A DNA stretch of 64,000 nt, from positions 49,467 through 113,466 of the forward strand of contig CANPWA010000008.1 in the NCBI GenBank assembly GCA_947581865.1. The letters are read 5' to 3'. Position numbers and translations under genes: made by a program. Below, piece by piece: positions 6,879 through 16,332 of this stretch. Below the pieces are notes generated by a model, which did not search any database, had not been told where the DNA came from, and worked only from the letters and a program-made list of their open reading frames with translations. The DNA comes from an uncultured Acetatifactor sp. Lineage in GTDB: Bacteria; Bacillota; Clostridia; Lachnospirales; Lachnospiraceae. Within the stretch, counting starts at the first letter, position 1. Each line of letters begins with the position of its first letter.

Positions 6879-7529
6879 TCACACCGGTCTGAGAGTATCC
6901 AGATGAAATCTCTCCCTGAGTTTTTGCAATGCTCTTTTCTCGATTCTGGATACATAACTTCTGGAAATACCCAGAGCGTTTCCGATCTCGCTCTGGGTGA
7001 CGGATTTATGCCCGTTCAGCCCGTATCGCAATATGAGGATTTCCCGTTCCCTGTCCGTCAGACATTCGTCCAGATAAGCAAACAGCCTGATGATATTATT
7101 CTGCATCTCCATGGAGTCTACCGTGTCCGGCTGCTGCTGTTCGATAATATCCACCAGACAGATTTCATTTCCCTCTTTATCCTGTCCGATGGGTTCAAAG
7201 AGGGAGACTTCCCTCGAGGTTTTTTTCTTTGCGCGGAGCAGCATCAGAAGTTCATTATCTATACAGCGGCAGGCATACGTTGCAAGTCTGCCCTTGCCTG
7301 CGTCAAAGGTCTCCACTGCTTTGATCAGTCCGATACAGCCGATGGAGATCAGATCCTCCATATCCTCATCCACATTTTGATATTTTTTTGCCACATGTGC
7401 CACCAGCCTCAGATTGCGCTCGATCAGAATGTCCTTCGCCTTTTTTGCCTCTTCCCTGCTGCCCTCCCTGAGCAGACGTACATAATAGGCTTCTTCTCCC
7501 GAGGTCAGGGGTTTTTGAAAGGTTTGCAC
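6879..7529 (-). CDS. sigK: sporulation sigma factor SigK, uninterrupted and without a pro-sequence
   Basis: 216 residues with sigma region 2 (IERNLRLVAHVAKKY, EDLISIGCIGLIKAVETF) and region 4 ending in GISRSYVSRIEKRALQKL, typical of the late mother-cell factor SigK. The start is a GTG with GGAGG nine bases upstream; an in-frame TGA lies 24 bases before that GTG with no start between. The protein therefore begins at the point equal to mature Bacillus SigK and lacks the ~20-residue inhibitory pro-sequence. The gene is also continuous, with no skin element. Activity must then be controlled by transcription (normally SigE with SpoIIID). A possible SigE-like -10 (CATAGAAT) lies about 40 bases upstream of the GTG, without a convincing -35. 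Confidence 0.92.
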   Translation of the reverse strand: MQTFQKPLTSGEEAYYVRLLREGSREEAKKAKDILIERNLRLVAHVAKKYQNVDEDMEDLISIGCIGLIKAVETFDAGKGRLATYACRCIDNELLMLLRAKKKTSREVSLFEPIGQDKEGNEICLVDIIEQQQPDTVDSMEMQNNIIRLFAYLDECLTDREREILILRYGLNGHKSVTQSEIGNALGISRSYVSRIEKRALQKLRERFHLDTLRPV

Positions 7530-7621
7530 CGATGTGCCTCCACGGACGTTTCCTCACAAATATTCTATGTGAAGTCCGCCAAAGCAGTGCCTGGCACACA
7601 AAATTAAATCAAGATTAGATA

Positions 7622-8770
7622 TTATACAAACTTAGCCATCACATAATTGGCAAGATCCACTCCCCGTTTCGTCAGAAAGATCCTGCCGTCCTGCACTGCC
7701 AACAGCCCCTCCCGGCAGCTTCCCTCTATCGCATCCCTGTAAATCTCCTCTGCATCCGCACCGTATGTATCTTGAAACACGGAAAGGCTCACCCCATCCG
7801 CCATCCGCAACCCCAGAAACATCGTCTCAGCCATCTGCTCCTGCGCCGTCAGTTCTTCTCTGTCCTGTCTGCATCCCAAAGGATCGCTTAGATAACCCTG
7901 CAGGGACTCCCCGTTGCGGAACCTGACATTGTCCAACAGAGAAGCCGCTCCGATCCCGAAGCCCAGATAATCCGTGCGCTGCCAGTAACCGCAGTTATGT
8001 CTGCATCGATACCCGGGTCTGGCATAATTAGAGATCTCGTAATGCTCATATCCTGCCTCCCTGAGGATCCGGGCGGTCCTCCAGTACATATCCCGCTCCA
8101 GATCCTCATCCACAGGTTCCAACATCCCCTTTTCGTACCGTTCCCAGAAAACCGTACCCTCTTCCAGGATCAGGCTGTAGACGGAGAGATGCTCCGGCGC
8201 GGGGGACAGGGAGAGCACCGTGCGCAGATTTTTCTCCCATTCCTCCAGTGTCTGCCCGGGCAAAGCGCTTATCAGATCCACGTTAATATTGTCAAAACCG
8301 GCATCGCGCGCCATGCGGCAGGTATCCTCAAACCGGGAATAGTCATGGATCCTGCCCAGAAACGCCAGCTCTCTGTCATCCGCCGACTGACATCCGATGC
8401 TCAGCCGGTTGATCCCCGCCTCCCGGTAATCTTTTAAGTCTCTCTCCGTCACGGTACCCGGATTGATCTCCACAGTGATCTCCGCATCCGCCGCCAGATC
8501 AAAACGGCGGCGCACCAGATCGAGCACACGACAAAGCCACACAGTGTCCACCACGGAAGGGGTTCCGCCCCCGATAAAGACACTGCGCACGACACGATCC
8601 CGCGCCATGCCGCTTCCCGCCTCCGTCTCCCGCAAAAGCGCCTCCATATACGCGTTCTGCACCTGCTCACCGGCAGGTGCAGAAAGAAAGTCACAATAAT
8701 TACACTTTTGTCTGCAAAAGGGAATGTGGAAATACAATTCCAGATCCCGCTCTCTCCTACTTCCTGTCAT
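7622..8770 (-). CDS. hemW: HemW-type radical SAM protein
   Basis: 382 residues. The radical SAM cluster motif CxxxCxxC is at [18 protein letters not shown] near residue 20, followed by the GGGTPS glycine motif and a C-terminal HemW domain. HemW proteins resemble oxygen-independent coproporphyrinogen oxidase but are thought to be heme chaperones; the second residue set of a true HemN is not evident. It overlaps the end of lepA by 14 bases, and lepA-hemW pairing is common in Firmicutes, so the two are translated from one transcript. Confidence 0.9.
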   Translation of the reverse strand: MTGSRRERDLELYFHIPFCRQKCNYCDFLSAPAGEQVQNAYMEALLRETEAGSGMARDRVVRSVFIGGGTPSVVDTVWLCRVLDLVRRRFDLAADAEITVEINPGTVTERDLKDYREAGINRLSIGCQSADDRELAFLGRIHDYSRFEDTCRMARDAGFDNINVDLISALPGQTLEEWEKNLRTVLSLSPAPEHLSVYSLILEEGTVFWERYEKGMLEPVDEDLERDMYWRTARILREAGYEHYEISNYARPGYRCRHNCGYWQRTDYLGFGIGAASLLDNVRFRNGESLQGYLSDPLGCRQDREELTAQEQMAETMFLGLRMADGVSLSVFQDTYGADAEEIYRDAIEGSCREGLLAVQDGRIFLTKRGVDLANYVMAKFV

Positions 8771-10574
8771 CCAGCTTTAAAACGCTCATAAACGCCTTCT
8801 GGGGAATCTCCACATTTCCGATCTGGCGCATACGTTTCTTCCCCTCCTTCTGCTTCTCCAAAAGCTTTTTCTTGCGGGTGATGTCGCCGCCGTAACACTT
8901 TGCCAGCACATCCTTCCTCATCGCCTTGACGGTCTCCCGGGCGATGACCTTGCCCCCCACAGCCGCCTGAATGGGGATCTCGAACAGATGTCTGGGAATC
9001 TCATCCTTGAGTTTCTCGCACATCTTCCTTCCCCTCTCGTAAGCGGAATCCGCGTGGACGATAAAGCTCAGCGCATCCACCTCCTCGCGGTTGATCAGAA
9101 TATCCAGCTTCACCAGCCTGGATTCCTCATAGCCCTTGATATCGTAATCGAAAGAGGCATATCCCCTGGAACGGGATTTCAGCGCGTCAAAGAAGTCATA
9201 AATGATCTCATTGAGGGGAAGTTCATACTTTAACAGCGCCCTTGTCCCCTCGATATATTCCATGCCCAGATACCGCCCTCTGCGCTCCTGGCACAATTCC
9301 ATGATAGAGCCAATGAACTCGCTGGTCACCATGATCTCCGCGTTTACAATCGGCTCCTCCATATACTCGATCTCGGAGGGATCCGGCAGATTGGAGGGAT
9401 TGGTCAGTTCGATCACTTCCCCGTTTGTCTTGTGTACTTTGTAAACGACACCGGGGGCCGTGGTCACCAGATCCAGATTATACTCCCTCTCCAGTCTCTC
9501 CTGGATGATCTCCAGATGCAGCAATCCCAGAAACCCGCACCGGAAACCGAAGCCCAGAGCCACGGAGGTCTCCGGCTCATAATTTAAAGAAGCGTCATTG
9601 AGCTGAAGCTTTTCCAGCGCGTCCCTCAGATCGGGATACCTGGCGCCGTCCGCAGGATACATGCCGCAGTACACCATGGACTGTACTTTCTTGTAGCCCG
9701 GAAGCGGCTCCCTGCAGGGATTGTCATTGTCCGTCACCGTGTCTCCCACGGCGGTATCCTTCACATTCTTGATGGAGGCGGTGATATATCCCACCATACC
9801 CGCAGAGAGCTCGTCGCAGGGAATAAATCTTCCCGCCCCGAAATATCCCACTTCCACTACTTCCTCCACCGCGCCGGTCGCCATCATGCGGATGGAAGTT
9901 CCTTTTTTTACCTTTCCCTCCATGATACGGCAAAAGATGATGACGCCCTTATAAGAGTCATAGAGGGAGTCAAAGATCAGCGCCTGCAGCGGATTGTCCG
10001 GGCTGCCTCCCGGCGCGGGGATCTTTGCCACGATCTGTTCTAAGACCTCCTCCACATTCACACCGTTCTTCGCGGAGATCAACGGCGCGTCCTGCGCCTC
10101 GATCCCGATCACATCTTCAATCTCTTCGATGACACGCTGAGGGTCCGCGCTGGGCAGATCGATCTTGTTGATCACCGGGAACACATCCAGATCATGGTCC
10201 AGGGCGAGATACACATTCGCCAGGGTCTGCGCCTCGATGCCCTGGGCGGCGTCCACCACCAGGATCGCGCCGTCACAGGCGGCGAGAGACCTGCTGACCT
10301 CATAGTTAAAGTCCACATGCCCGGGGGTATCGATCAGATTAAAAATATACTCTTCCCCGTTCTTCGCCTTATAGACCGTCCGCACAGCCTGCGCCTTGAT
10401 GGTGATCCCGCGCTCCCTCTCCAAATCCATATTGTCAAGTACCTGGGCCTGCATCTCCCTGCTGGTCAACAGCCCCGTCATCTCAATGATCCGGTCCGCA
10501 AGCGTGGATTTGCCGTGGTCGATATGCGCCACAATACAGAAATTCCGGATCTTGCTCTGGTCAATGGAAGCCAT
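8757..10574 (-). CDS. lepA: elongation factor 4 (LepA), ribosomal back-translocase GTPase
   Basis: 605 residues, the normal LepA length. G1 is at [14 protein letters not shown] near residue 15, with the switch region [11 protein letters not shown]3 DTPGHVDF and G4 NKIDLP. The LepA-specific C-terminal domain includes [14 protein letters not shown] and ends in [20 protein letters not shown]. It acts on stalled or misplaced ribosomes at the membrane or in the cytosol. It precedes hemW with a short overlap. The 97 bases upstream separate it from the YolD-like gene and show no strong promoter. Confidence 0.97.
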   Translation of the reverse strand: MASIDQSKIRNFCIVAHIDHGKSTLADRIIEMTGLLTSREMQAQVLDNMDLERERGITIKAQAVRTVYKAKNGEEYIFNLIDTPGHVDFNYEVSRSLAACDGAILVVDAAQGIEAQTLANVYLALDHDLDVFPVINKIDLPSADPQRVIEEIEDVIGIEAQDAPLISAKNGVNVEEVLEQIVAKIPAPGGSPDNPLQALIFDSLYDSYKGVIIFCRIMEGKVKKGTSIRMMATGAVEEVVEVGYFGAGRFIPCDELSAGMVGYITASIKNVKDTAVGDTVTDNDNPCREPLPGYKKVQSMVYCGMYPADGARYPDLRDALEKLQLNDASLNYEPETSVALGFGFRCGFLGLLHLEIIQERLEREYNLDLVTTAPGVVYKVHKTNGEVIELTNPSNLPDPSEIEYMEEPIVNAEIMVTSEFIGSIMELCQERRGRYLGMEYIEGTRALLKYELPLNEIIYDFFDALKSRSRGYASFDYDIKGYEESRLVKLDILINREEVDALSFIVHADSAYERGRKMCEKLKDEIPRHLFEIPIQAAVGGKVIARETVKAMRKDVLAKCYGGDITRKKKLLEKQKEGKKRMRQIGNVEIPQKAFMSVLKLDDRK

Positions 10575-10671
10575 TTGTATTCCTCAACTTTCCCTTGTAA
10601 TCTGTCGCAACGGACATTTATCCTCATTCTATCAGAAAGATTTTGGAATGTCCACCGTTTCAAACGGAAAC

Positions 10672-10932
10672 CTATCCCGGAAACTTATCCTGCGTGATCT
10701 CATGCCGGATCTCTCCCTCCACTCGCTCCTCATTTTGTCTCTGCGTCTGCCTTATGACGCCCTCATAGCCTGAAAGGGCGGCAAAAGGAGAAAACTGTGC
10801 TGCCCTCTCCCCGGGGGACATCGGGGGATGACTGGGTGAAACCGGACGGGGGTGGTGCAGGATATCCTCATATCCTTTTCCGTCCCCCAGCCCGTTTGTT
10901 GTGACAACCTCATACTTCATCATGCTCTTCAT
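10672..10932 (-). CDS. YolD-like small protein paired with Y-family polymerase
   Basis: 86 residues. The core MSPGERAAQFSPFAALSGYE matches the small proteins that sit beside UmuC/UvrX-type polymerases in Firmicutes and are often named YolD-like. Its ATG overlaps the TAA of the polymerase gene (TAATG), so translation is coupled. It probably acts as an accessory factor for the polymerase in lesion bypass; the exact job is not settled in the family. Confidence 0.75.
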   Translation of the reverse strand: MKSMMKYEVVTTNGLGDGKGYEDILHHPRPVSPSHPPMSPGERAAQFSPFAALSGYEGVIRQTQRQNEERVEGEIRHEITQDKFPG

Positions 10933-12467
10933 TACGCCTTATGCCCTCCGATCTGACTGTTGCGCTCCCGCGCCGTAGCCCCTTCCTCCAGGTTCATCCC
11001 TTTCAGGATGGCGTTTTTGCCGTATTTTTTCTTGATGTCCAGAACAGCCTGCTGTATGCGCCGCTCTTTCGCCAGCTGTTCCTCCTCATCCGCCCGCTTT
11101 TTTTCCAGATCCATACTATCGTCGAACAAGCTTAACTGCTCATATTCTGCGTCCTCCTCGGCTCTTTTTACGGCATCCTGCTCCCCGATCACATGGTTTG
11201 CCGTGACATTCAGCCGCCGGATGAGAAGCTTCGGGTTGACGATCCTTTGGTACAGGTCCGTCACCGCCTCCGTGATCAGCCTTGCCGAGGATGTAAAACG
11301 CCCCAGATTCGCAGTGCCATGGGCGTGTCTGGGCACCTTTCTGCCATAGTGGTCCGTGGTCACCGGTCCCCTGTATTGTTCCCGGATGTGCTCATCGCTT
11401 AAATTTTCAATATCATACCCCACCGTCACCACTATCTGATCGGTGACGAGCCCTTTATCCACCAGCTCCAGCGCCAGCAGATCTGCCATCTCCCGCAGGA
11501 CCAGCTTCGCTTTCTCAAATTCATAAGGGCAGTGGAGCACCTGCCCGGATCCTAAGCTGTTGGATTCCGGTTTGTACGCCTTGATCTGTTCTATCGTACA
11601 GGGTTCCCATCCCCAGGCATGATCGATCAAAAGTTCCGCGTTCACCCCGAAGAGATGATATAACAAATCCTCGTTATAATATTCCTCCGGGCTGCCCAGG
11701 GAACAGCGCGCCACATCCCCCATGGTGAAAATGCCGTTTTCCTCAAGTTTTCTGGCACAGCCCGGTCCCACCCTCCAAAAATCCGTCAGCGGTCTGTGGT
11801 TCCAGAGAAGCTTACGGTATGAGAGCTCGTCCAACTGTGCGATCCTCACCCCGTTTTCATCCGGCATAATGTGTTTTGCCACGATATCCATGGCAACCTT
11901 GCACAGATAGAGATTGGTCCCGATGCCCGCCGCGGCGGTGATACCGGTGGTTCCCAGCACGTCCCGTATGATCTCTGCCGCCAGCTGCGCGGCGCTCATT
12001 TTATAGATTCCCAGATAGTGCGTGACATCCATGAACACTTCGTCCACGGAGTACACATGAATATCCTCGGGCGCCACATATTTTAAGTAAATCTGATAGA
12101 TGTCCGCGCTGTACTTCATATAATATGCCATTCTGGGCGGCGCCGCGATATAGTCTGCCTCCAGCGAAGGGTCTTCCTGAAGCGCCGCCGCGTCAAACGA
12201 TTTCCCTGAAAATTCTTTTCCCCCGATCCGGTGTCTCCGCTCCCGGTTGACCTCCCGCATCCTCTGCACCACCTCAAACAGCCGGGCGCGCCCGGAAATT
12301 CCGTATGCCTTCAGGGATGGGGACACCGCCAGACAGATCGTCTTCTCGGTGCGGCTTTTATCTGCCACCACCAGATTCGTCGCAAGCGGGTCCAGCCCCC
12401 GCTCCACACACTCCACGGAGGCATAGAAAGATTTTAGATCAATGGCGATATAACTGTTTTCGGACAT
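10932..12467 (-). CDS. Y-family translesion DNA polymerase (UmuC/UvrX type)
   Basis: 511 residues. The catalytic metal ligands are visible: Asp in IAIDLKSFYASVECVERG at the N-terminus and SVDE in IHVYSVDEVFMDVTHYL near residue 135. Thumb and little-finger regions follow (RPLTDFWRVGPGCARKLEE is a helix-hairpin-helix). The long C-terminal tail of ~90 charged residues, after the little finger, resembles UvrX-like enzymes rather than DinB. These polymerases copy past damaged bases, usually under SOS control. I see no clear LexA box upstream; a TTTATAAT -10 lies about 45 bases before the ATG. The next gene is its YolD-like partner. Confidence 0.92.
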   Translation of the reverse strand: MSENSYIAIDLKSFYASVECVERGLDPLATNLVVADKSRTEKTICLAVSPSLKAYGISGRARLFEVVQRMREVNRERRHRIGGKEFSGKSFDAAALQEDPSLEADYIAAPPRMAYYMKYSADIYQIYLKYVAPEDIHVYSVDEVFMDVTHYLGIYKMSAAQLAAEIIRDVLGTTGITAAAGIGTNLYLCKVAMDIVAKHIMPDENGVRIAQLDELSYRKLLWNHRPLTDFWRVGPGCARKLEENGIFTMGDVARCSLGSPEEYYNEDLLYHLFGVNAELLIDHAWGWEPCTIEQIKAYKPESNSLGSGQVLHCPYEFEKAKLVLREMADLLALELVDKGLVTDQIVVTVGYDIENLSDEHIREQYRGPVTTDHYGRKVPRHAHGTANLGRFTSSARLITEAVTDLYQRIVNPKLLIRRLNVTANHVIGEQDAVKRAEEDAEYEQLSLFDDSMDLEKKRADEEEQLAKERRIQQAVLDIKKKYGKNAILKGMNLEEGATARERNSQIGGHKA

Positions 12468-12562
12468 CCTTCTCTCCTCCCTTCGTCATTCATCCGTCCG
12501 TATATATTATAAACCATTTTGCCCCGATGCGGTAGCCCCTGTCGTCTGCCGCCGGGCATTCT

Positions 12563-13837
12563 TCATTCTTCTTTTGAGAGCACCATATCCAACACATGGG
12601 CCAAAGGGTCACAGGCGTTCATCGCCTCCTCCACCGTGTTGTTCTGTGCGCCCAGCTCCACCAAAAGACTTCGGGAGCGCAGGTGCATATTATAACGGTA
12701 GCCCTTCAGATAAATCTTTCTCGTCAGCCCCGGATAATATTCCGCGCACTTCAACTGCATCTGAAAAGAAAAGGCGAGATTTCCGTCAATATTTTCATTT
12801 TTGAGATAGTCGATATCTCCCGATTGTTTCGTGCGGGACAGCCCGTTAAAAAACATAAACCTCGCCGTGGGTCTTCCGTCCAGATCCATCACAAGTCTGG
12901 TTTCCTCCGCCATCTGATCCCGGTGCAGATCGATCACCACCTGGATAGAGGGATGTTCCTTTAAGATCTGCTCCAGCGCGGGCAGCGCCCTGCCATAGGC
13001 ATCATCCCTGCCGTCCACATCATATCCTCCCGTGTGGTGCAGCACCGTGTAACCGTATTCCTCCCGCAGGATTTGTGCGAGACGCTCCCCCACCCCCACG
13101 ATGGATGTATTCACATCGCCGGGGACAGAATCCGCAAATGCCTCCTGCGAGTGGGTATGATAAATTAAAATCTGTGGTTCCTCCCCTCCCTTCTGCAGAC
13201 TCAGGTCCTCGGACAGCAGTTTCTCAACATCCAGCTGATCCCGGCCCGCCATGGTATTGGCATCTATGGTATAAAAACTGCCTATCAGCGACTCATAATC
13301 CGCATACTCCTCCGGATCGATCCGCATCATCTTCTGTGTGTGGGGTATAAAAGCCCGGGCAGACTGCCAGGCAAGCTGATTTTCCTCCCACACAAGATTC
13401 TGAAGCTTTGTCTCGTCGGCCAGATTCTCCTGCAGGGTTGTCTCAAAGGAGGCGCTCTCCGCCAGTTCCTCGCAGGAGAGCACCCGGGAATGCCCGTCTT
13501 CCTCCCGGATCGCCGCCGTACCGCTGTCTGTATCTTTCTCATCCCTCACCATGCCGTACAAGGGCAGGATGGTCTCCATCTGTGTGTATGTCACCCACTG
13601 GGCACAGCTCTCCTCCGCTCCCTGTGCCACACAGGGCATGTACTGCACATAGAGCTCCTGTGTCAGTTCTCCCGCCAGCCCTTCCCCGAATAATTTCCAA
13701 AAGGGCGTCTTTCCATCCTCCCCATCCCTTTTCCACGCCGTCAGAAGCAATATTAAAAGGGCCAATCCTGCCAACAGTCTGCCGGATCCGCCCTTCCTTT
13801 TGTCCCTGTGACCCCTGTTGACCGCTCTATGCCGCAT
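12563..13837 (-). CDS. spoIIP: stage II sporulation protein P (SpoIIP), peptidoglycan amidase/endopeptidase
   Basis: 424 residues. A single N-terminal membrane helix (LLAGLALLILLLTAW) anchors it, and the SpoIIP catalytic domain covers the last ~230 residues. Visible motifs are ILIYHTHSQEAFAD, VVIDLHRDQM and LVELGAQNNTVEEAMN near the C-terminus. SpoIIP works with SpoIID and SpoIIM to thin septal peptidoglycan during engulfment. The ATG at 13837 has GGAAGGA nine bases upstream; an upstream in-frame GTG lacks room for a ribosome site. It follows gpr by 46 bases, the conserved gpr-spoIIP order. Confidence 0.93.
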   Translation of the reverse strand: MRHRAVNRGHRDKRKGGSGRLLAGLALLILLLTAWKRDGEDGKTPFWKLFGEGLAGELTQELYVQYMPCVAQGAEESCAQWVTYTQMETILPLYGMVRDEKDTDSGTAAIREEDGHSRVLSCEELAESASFETTLQENLADETKLQNLVWEENQLAWQSARAFIPHTQKMMRIDPEEYADYESLIGSFYTIDANTMAGRDQLDVEKLLSEDLSLQKGGEEPQILIYHTHSQEAFADSVPGDVNTSIVGVGERLAQILREEYGYTVLHHTGGYDVDGRDDAYGRALPALEQILKEHPSIQVVIDLHRDQMAEETRLVMDLDGRPTARFMFFNGLSRTKQSGDIDYLKNENIDGNLAFSFQMQLKCAEYYPGLTRKIYLKGYRYNMHLRSRSLLVELGAQNNTVEEAMNACDPLAHVLDMVLSKEE

Positions 13838-13883
13838 CAGAGAGATTCCTTCCGCACACACCTCCCTCTAGTATATGAGCCGC

Positions 13884-14801
13884 TCATCCGTCACAGACTA
13901 CATTATTTTTCTCCATCGCCATATTGATCCCCTCGGACAAGGTGAAACTCACCCGCTTGATCACCGCGTCGATATCCTTTCCCGTCATATACATATTGTT
14001 CAGCTCCGCGAATGCAAGACGGCTGTCAAACTTCTTGTCCATCTCCTCATCCAGCCATTTTTTCAGCGCATCCCCCACGATGGTAGCCGCGTCAACCACT
14101 GTGGGCACGCCGATGGCGATCACGGGTATGCCCAGTTCCTCCTCGGTGAGAGCATTGCGGTGATTGCCCACACCCGAGCCGGGCTGTATCCCCGTGTTGG
14201 TGATCTGTATCGTCCGGTTGAGCCGTCTGGTGCTGCGCGCTGCCAGCGCGTCGATCACGATCAGCAGATCGGGCGTGGTCTCGGACACGACTCCCTTCAC
14301 GATCTCCGCCGTCTCCATACCGGTCTTGGCCATGACGCCCGGCTCCATGCTGCTCACCAGATTCATCCTGCTGCAGTTGTACGCCGCCTTGCCGTACTCT
14401 TTCACCACATGGCGCGTGATAAACAGATTGTCTACCACCTGTGGTCCGAGGGAATCTGCCGTCACCTCACGGTTTCCCAGCCCCACCACCAGGACGGAAA
14501 GCTCCCGGTCCCCGTCCGGGATCAGATCCAGTAACTCCTTTGCCAGGCATCCCGAGATCTCCCGGTGATACCCTTCATCCGGCTCCACCAGCGCGGGCGC
14601 CTCCATCGTAACATAAGTACCTACTGCCTTCCCCATCGCTTTGGCGGCGTTCTTGGTGTCGATCATCACCTTTGTGACCTGAATGTCCTCTTTCTCCAGA
14701 TAATATTCCTCCACGCGGACACCGCGCAGTTCACTGTCCGCCTCCGTGATGCTCTCCCGCGCCTCCAGCGCCAGATCCGTGCGGATTTGAAAATTCCCCA
14801 T
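13884..14801 (-). CDS. gpr: germination protease GPR for small acid-soluble spore proteins
   Basis: 305 residues. It carries the family blocks IRTDLALEARE at the N-terminus (where the zymogen is cleaved in Bacillus), VLVVGLGNREVTADSLGP, VIDALAARSTRRLNRTIQITNTGI and GIPVIAIGVPTVVDAATI. GPR degrades the DNA-coating SASP proteins early in germination and is made in the forespore. The ATG at 14801 has AGGGGGA eight bases upstream and is preferred over an in-frame TTG 18 bases earlier. It heads the gpr-spoIIP pair and is divergent from rpsT. Confidence 0.95.
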   Translation of the reverse strand: MGNFQIRTDLALEARESITEADSELRGVRVEEYYLEKEDIQVTKVMIDTKNAAKAMGKAVGTYVTMEAPALVEPDEGYHREISGCLAKELLDLIPDGDRELSVLVVGLGNREVTADSLGPQVVDNLFITRHVVKEYGKAAYNCSRMNLVSSMEPGVMAKTGMETAEIVKGVVSETTPDLLIVIDALAARSTRRLNRTIQITNTGIQPGSGVGNHRNALTEEELGIPVIAIGVPTVVDAATIVGDALKKWLDEEMDKKFDSRLAFAELNNMYMTGKDIDAVIKRVSFTLSEGINMAMEKNNVVCDG

Positions 14802-14870
14802 GAAACCGTCCCCCTGCAAAATCTACACATTCTCTTTTCCTATTTTTCGCAAATTTTTTGAAAATATGTA

Positions 14871-14899
14871 TTGACAAATCCTCGGGAATTTACTACACT
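14871..14899 (+). promoter_or_regulatory. sigma-A promoter for rpsT
   Basis: TTGACA at 14871-14876, a 17-base spacer and TACACT at 14894-14899. The rpsT start codon is about 95 bases downstream, leaving a leader of roughly 85 bases. The leader could hold S20 autoregulatory structure, but I do not recognise one. Confidence 0.8.
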
Positions 14900-14994
14900 A
14901 TCATAGTATGTTTAGCTTAGTCTTCCGTGTCTGACTATGGTAAAACATTTATGAAAACAATCAAATTTTTGAATACAAATGGAGGTGTACGACT

Positions 14995-15258
14995 TTGGCT
15001 AACATTAAATCCGCAAAGAAGCGCATTTTGGTATCCCGGACCAGGGCTGAGAGAAATAAAGCGATCCGTTCCGGTGTCAAGACCGCGATCAAAAAAGTTT
15101 ACGCTGCGATCGAGTCCGGCGACAAGAGCGCTGCCCAGGCTGAGCTTCGGGCTGCGACCAAGACGATCGAGATGGCCGGCAGCAAGGGAGTTTATCACAA
15201 GAACAATATCGCACGCAAGGTTTCCCGCATCAGCAAAGCAGTCAACCAGATGGGCTGA
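14995..15258 (+). CDS. rpsT: 30S ribosomal protein S20
   Basis: 87 residues, the usual S20 length, opening with ANIKSAKKRILVSRTRAERNKAIRS and rich in lysine and arginine throughout. It binds 16S rRNA early in 30S assembly. The start codon is TTG, preceded by GGAGGTG nine bases upstream; non-ATG starts in rpsT fit a model of controlled translation. It is monocistronic, with its own promoter and a strong terminator 40 bases after the stop. Confidence 0.97.
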   Translation: MANIKSAKKRILVSRTRAERNKAIRSGVKTAIKKVYAAIESGDKSAAQAELRAATKTIEMAGSKGVYHKNNIARKVSRISKAVNQMG

Positions 15259-15297
15259 TACGATTCGGTCATAGAAAGGGCATAGTCAGAATAACAT

Positions 15298-15339
15298 AAA
15301 AACAAAGCATCCATACCGTCATGTGGATGCTTTGTTTTT
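15298..15339 (+). terminator. rho-independent terminator of rpsT
   Basis: A 16-bp stem (15298-15313 with 15324-15339) around a ten-base loop. The stem includes ACAAAGCATCCA and ends in a run of five T. The matching A-run on the left makes it work in both directions, so it may also stop the leftward gene at 15369-16271. Confidence 0.92.
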
Positions 15340-15368
15340 ATGTGCATTTCCGCTTCCATGCGGCGGTG

Positions 15369-16271
15369 TCAGCGTCTCCTGCCGCCTCCGCCGTGGCTGT
15401 GTCCGCCGCTGCTTGTGTGGTGTCCATGGCTGCCGCCTCCGTGATTCCCTCCTCCCGATGAACCTCCGCTGCTCTCGATGCGGTGGCTCACCACATTCTT
15501 ACGGATAAATTCGTCGGATTTAGAACGCAGTGCCAGTGTACCGTTCACCACATAGGTGCCCGCCGTGGTGGTATCCTTCGCCTTCACCTGACGCAGGTGG
15601 ACCAGGACATAGATGAGCGCCACCACAAAGGGAAGGAAGAACAGACAGCAGAAGCTGCCAAGTTCCACGCTGTCCGTCCCGGCGCCGCCCTCGCCATATC
15701 TGCCAAGCATTTCCACGGCGGCACAGTACGCAAGGAAGGGATTGCTGTCGATATACCTGTCCATGGCATCGAAAACCCTGCCCTCCTCATAGGAGCCGAT
15801 GATATTTTCCATCTTACCGCTGGTGGAGAGCCAGCAGCCCTTCTGGGATCCCCTCTCGTCCTCATACCAATTGTCCAGAAGAAGGGCGCCGTCCCCCACC
15901 TGGCAGTTCCAGCCGAAGCGGTTCTCATCGTAAAAATTATCCGCATAATTCATCATGTTGTATTCCCAGGTCGGGTCGTCCAGCCCCATCTCCTGATCGA
16001 CCGTGACAACCACAATATCCACCTTTGCCTTTTTCTGGTTTTGGGCGATATAGTCGCTGAGCTCCTGCTCCTCTTCGTCCGTCAGCACGTTGGCATAATC
16101 GTACACCCGCTCCTTTGGCGCCGAAGAATTGTTTCTGGAAGAATTGCGGACCGCCACAGTAAATATCAGCGCGCCTATACCGATCAACAGAAAAATACCC
16201 GTGACGATAAACCAGCCTGTGAAATATTTGAAGTATTGTCTGAGCGCCTCTCTTTTGATTTCCTTATCCAT
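15369..16271 (-). CDS. membrane protein with TPM (YgcG/Psb32-like) domain
   Basis: 300 residues. There is an N-terminal membrane helix (WFIVTGIFLLIGIGALIF), then a TPM domain from about residue 55 (VYDYANVLTDEEEQELSDYI, KVDIVVVTV), a second membrane stretch near 205 (FCCLFFLPFVVALIYVL), and a tail of glycine, serine and histidine repeats ending in GGGGRRR. TPM domains occur in membrane-quality and phosphatase-like proteins; the function here is not known. The His/Gly tail could bind metal. It follows the zinc-ribbon membrane protein by 61 bases and is likely co-transcribed with it. Confidence 0.8.
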   Translation of the reverse strand: MDKEIKREALRQYFKYFTGWFIVTGIFLLIGIGALIFTVAVRNSSRNNSSAPKERVYDYANVLTDEEEQELSDYIAQNQKKAKVDIVVVTVDQEMGLDDPTWEYNMMNYADNFYDENRFGWNCQVGDGALLLDNWYEDERGSQKGCWLSTSGKMENIIGSYEEGRVFDAMDRYIDSNPFLAYCAAVEMLGRYGEGGAGTDSVELGSFCCLFFLPFVVALIYVLVHLRQVKAKDTTTAGTYVVNGTLALRSKSDEFIRKNVVSHRIESSGGSSGGGNHGGGSHGHHTSSGGHSHGGGGRRR

Positions 16272-16332
16272 TTCTACCCCCTGCGTGCTTTGACACGCAT
16301 ACCGATATTATTGCCCTCTGATGACAGCTCTC

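Noticed and set aside
15369..15480. GC-rich repetitive stretch at the end of the TPM gene as a possible repeat array
   Set aside because: It simply encodes the Gly/Ser/His tail and has no regular unit or spacers.
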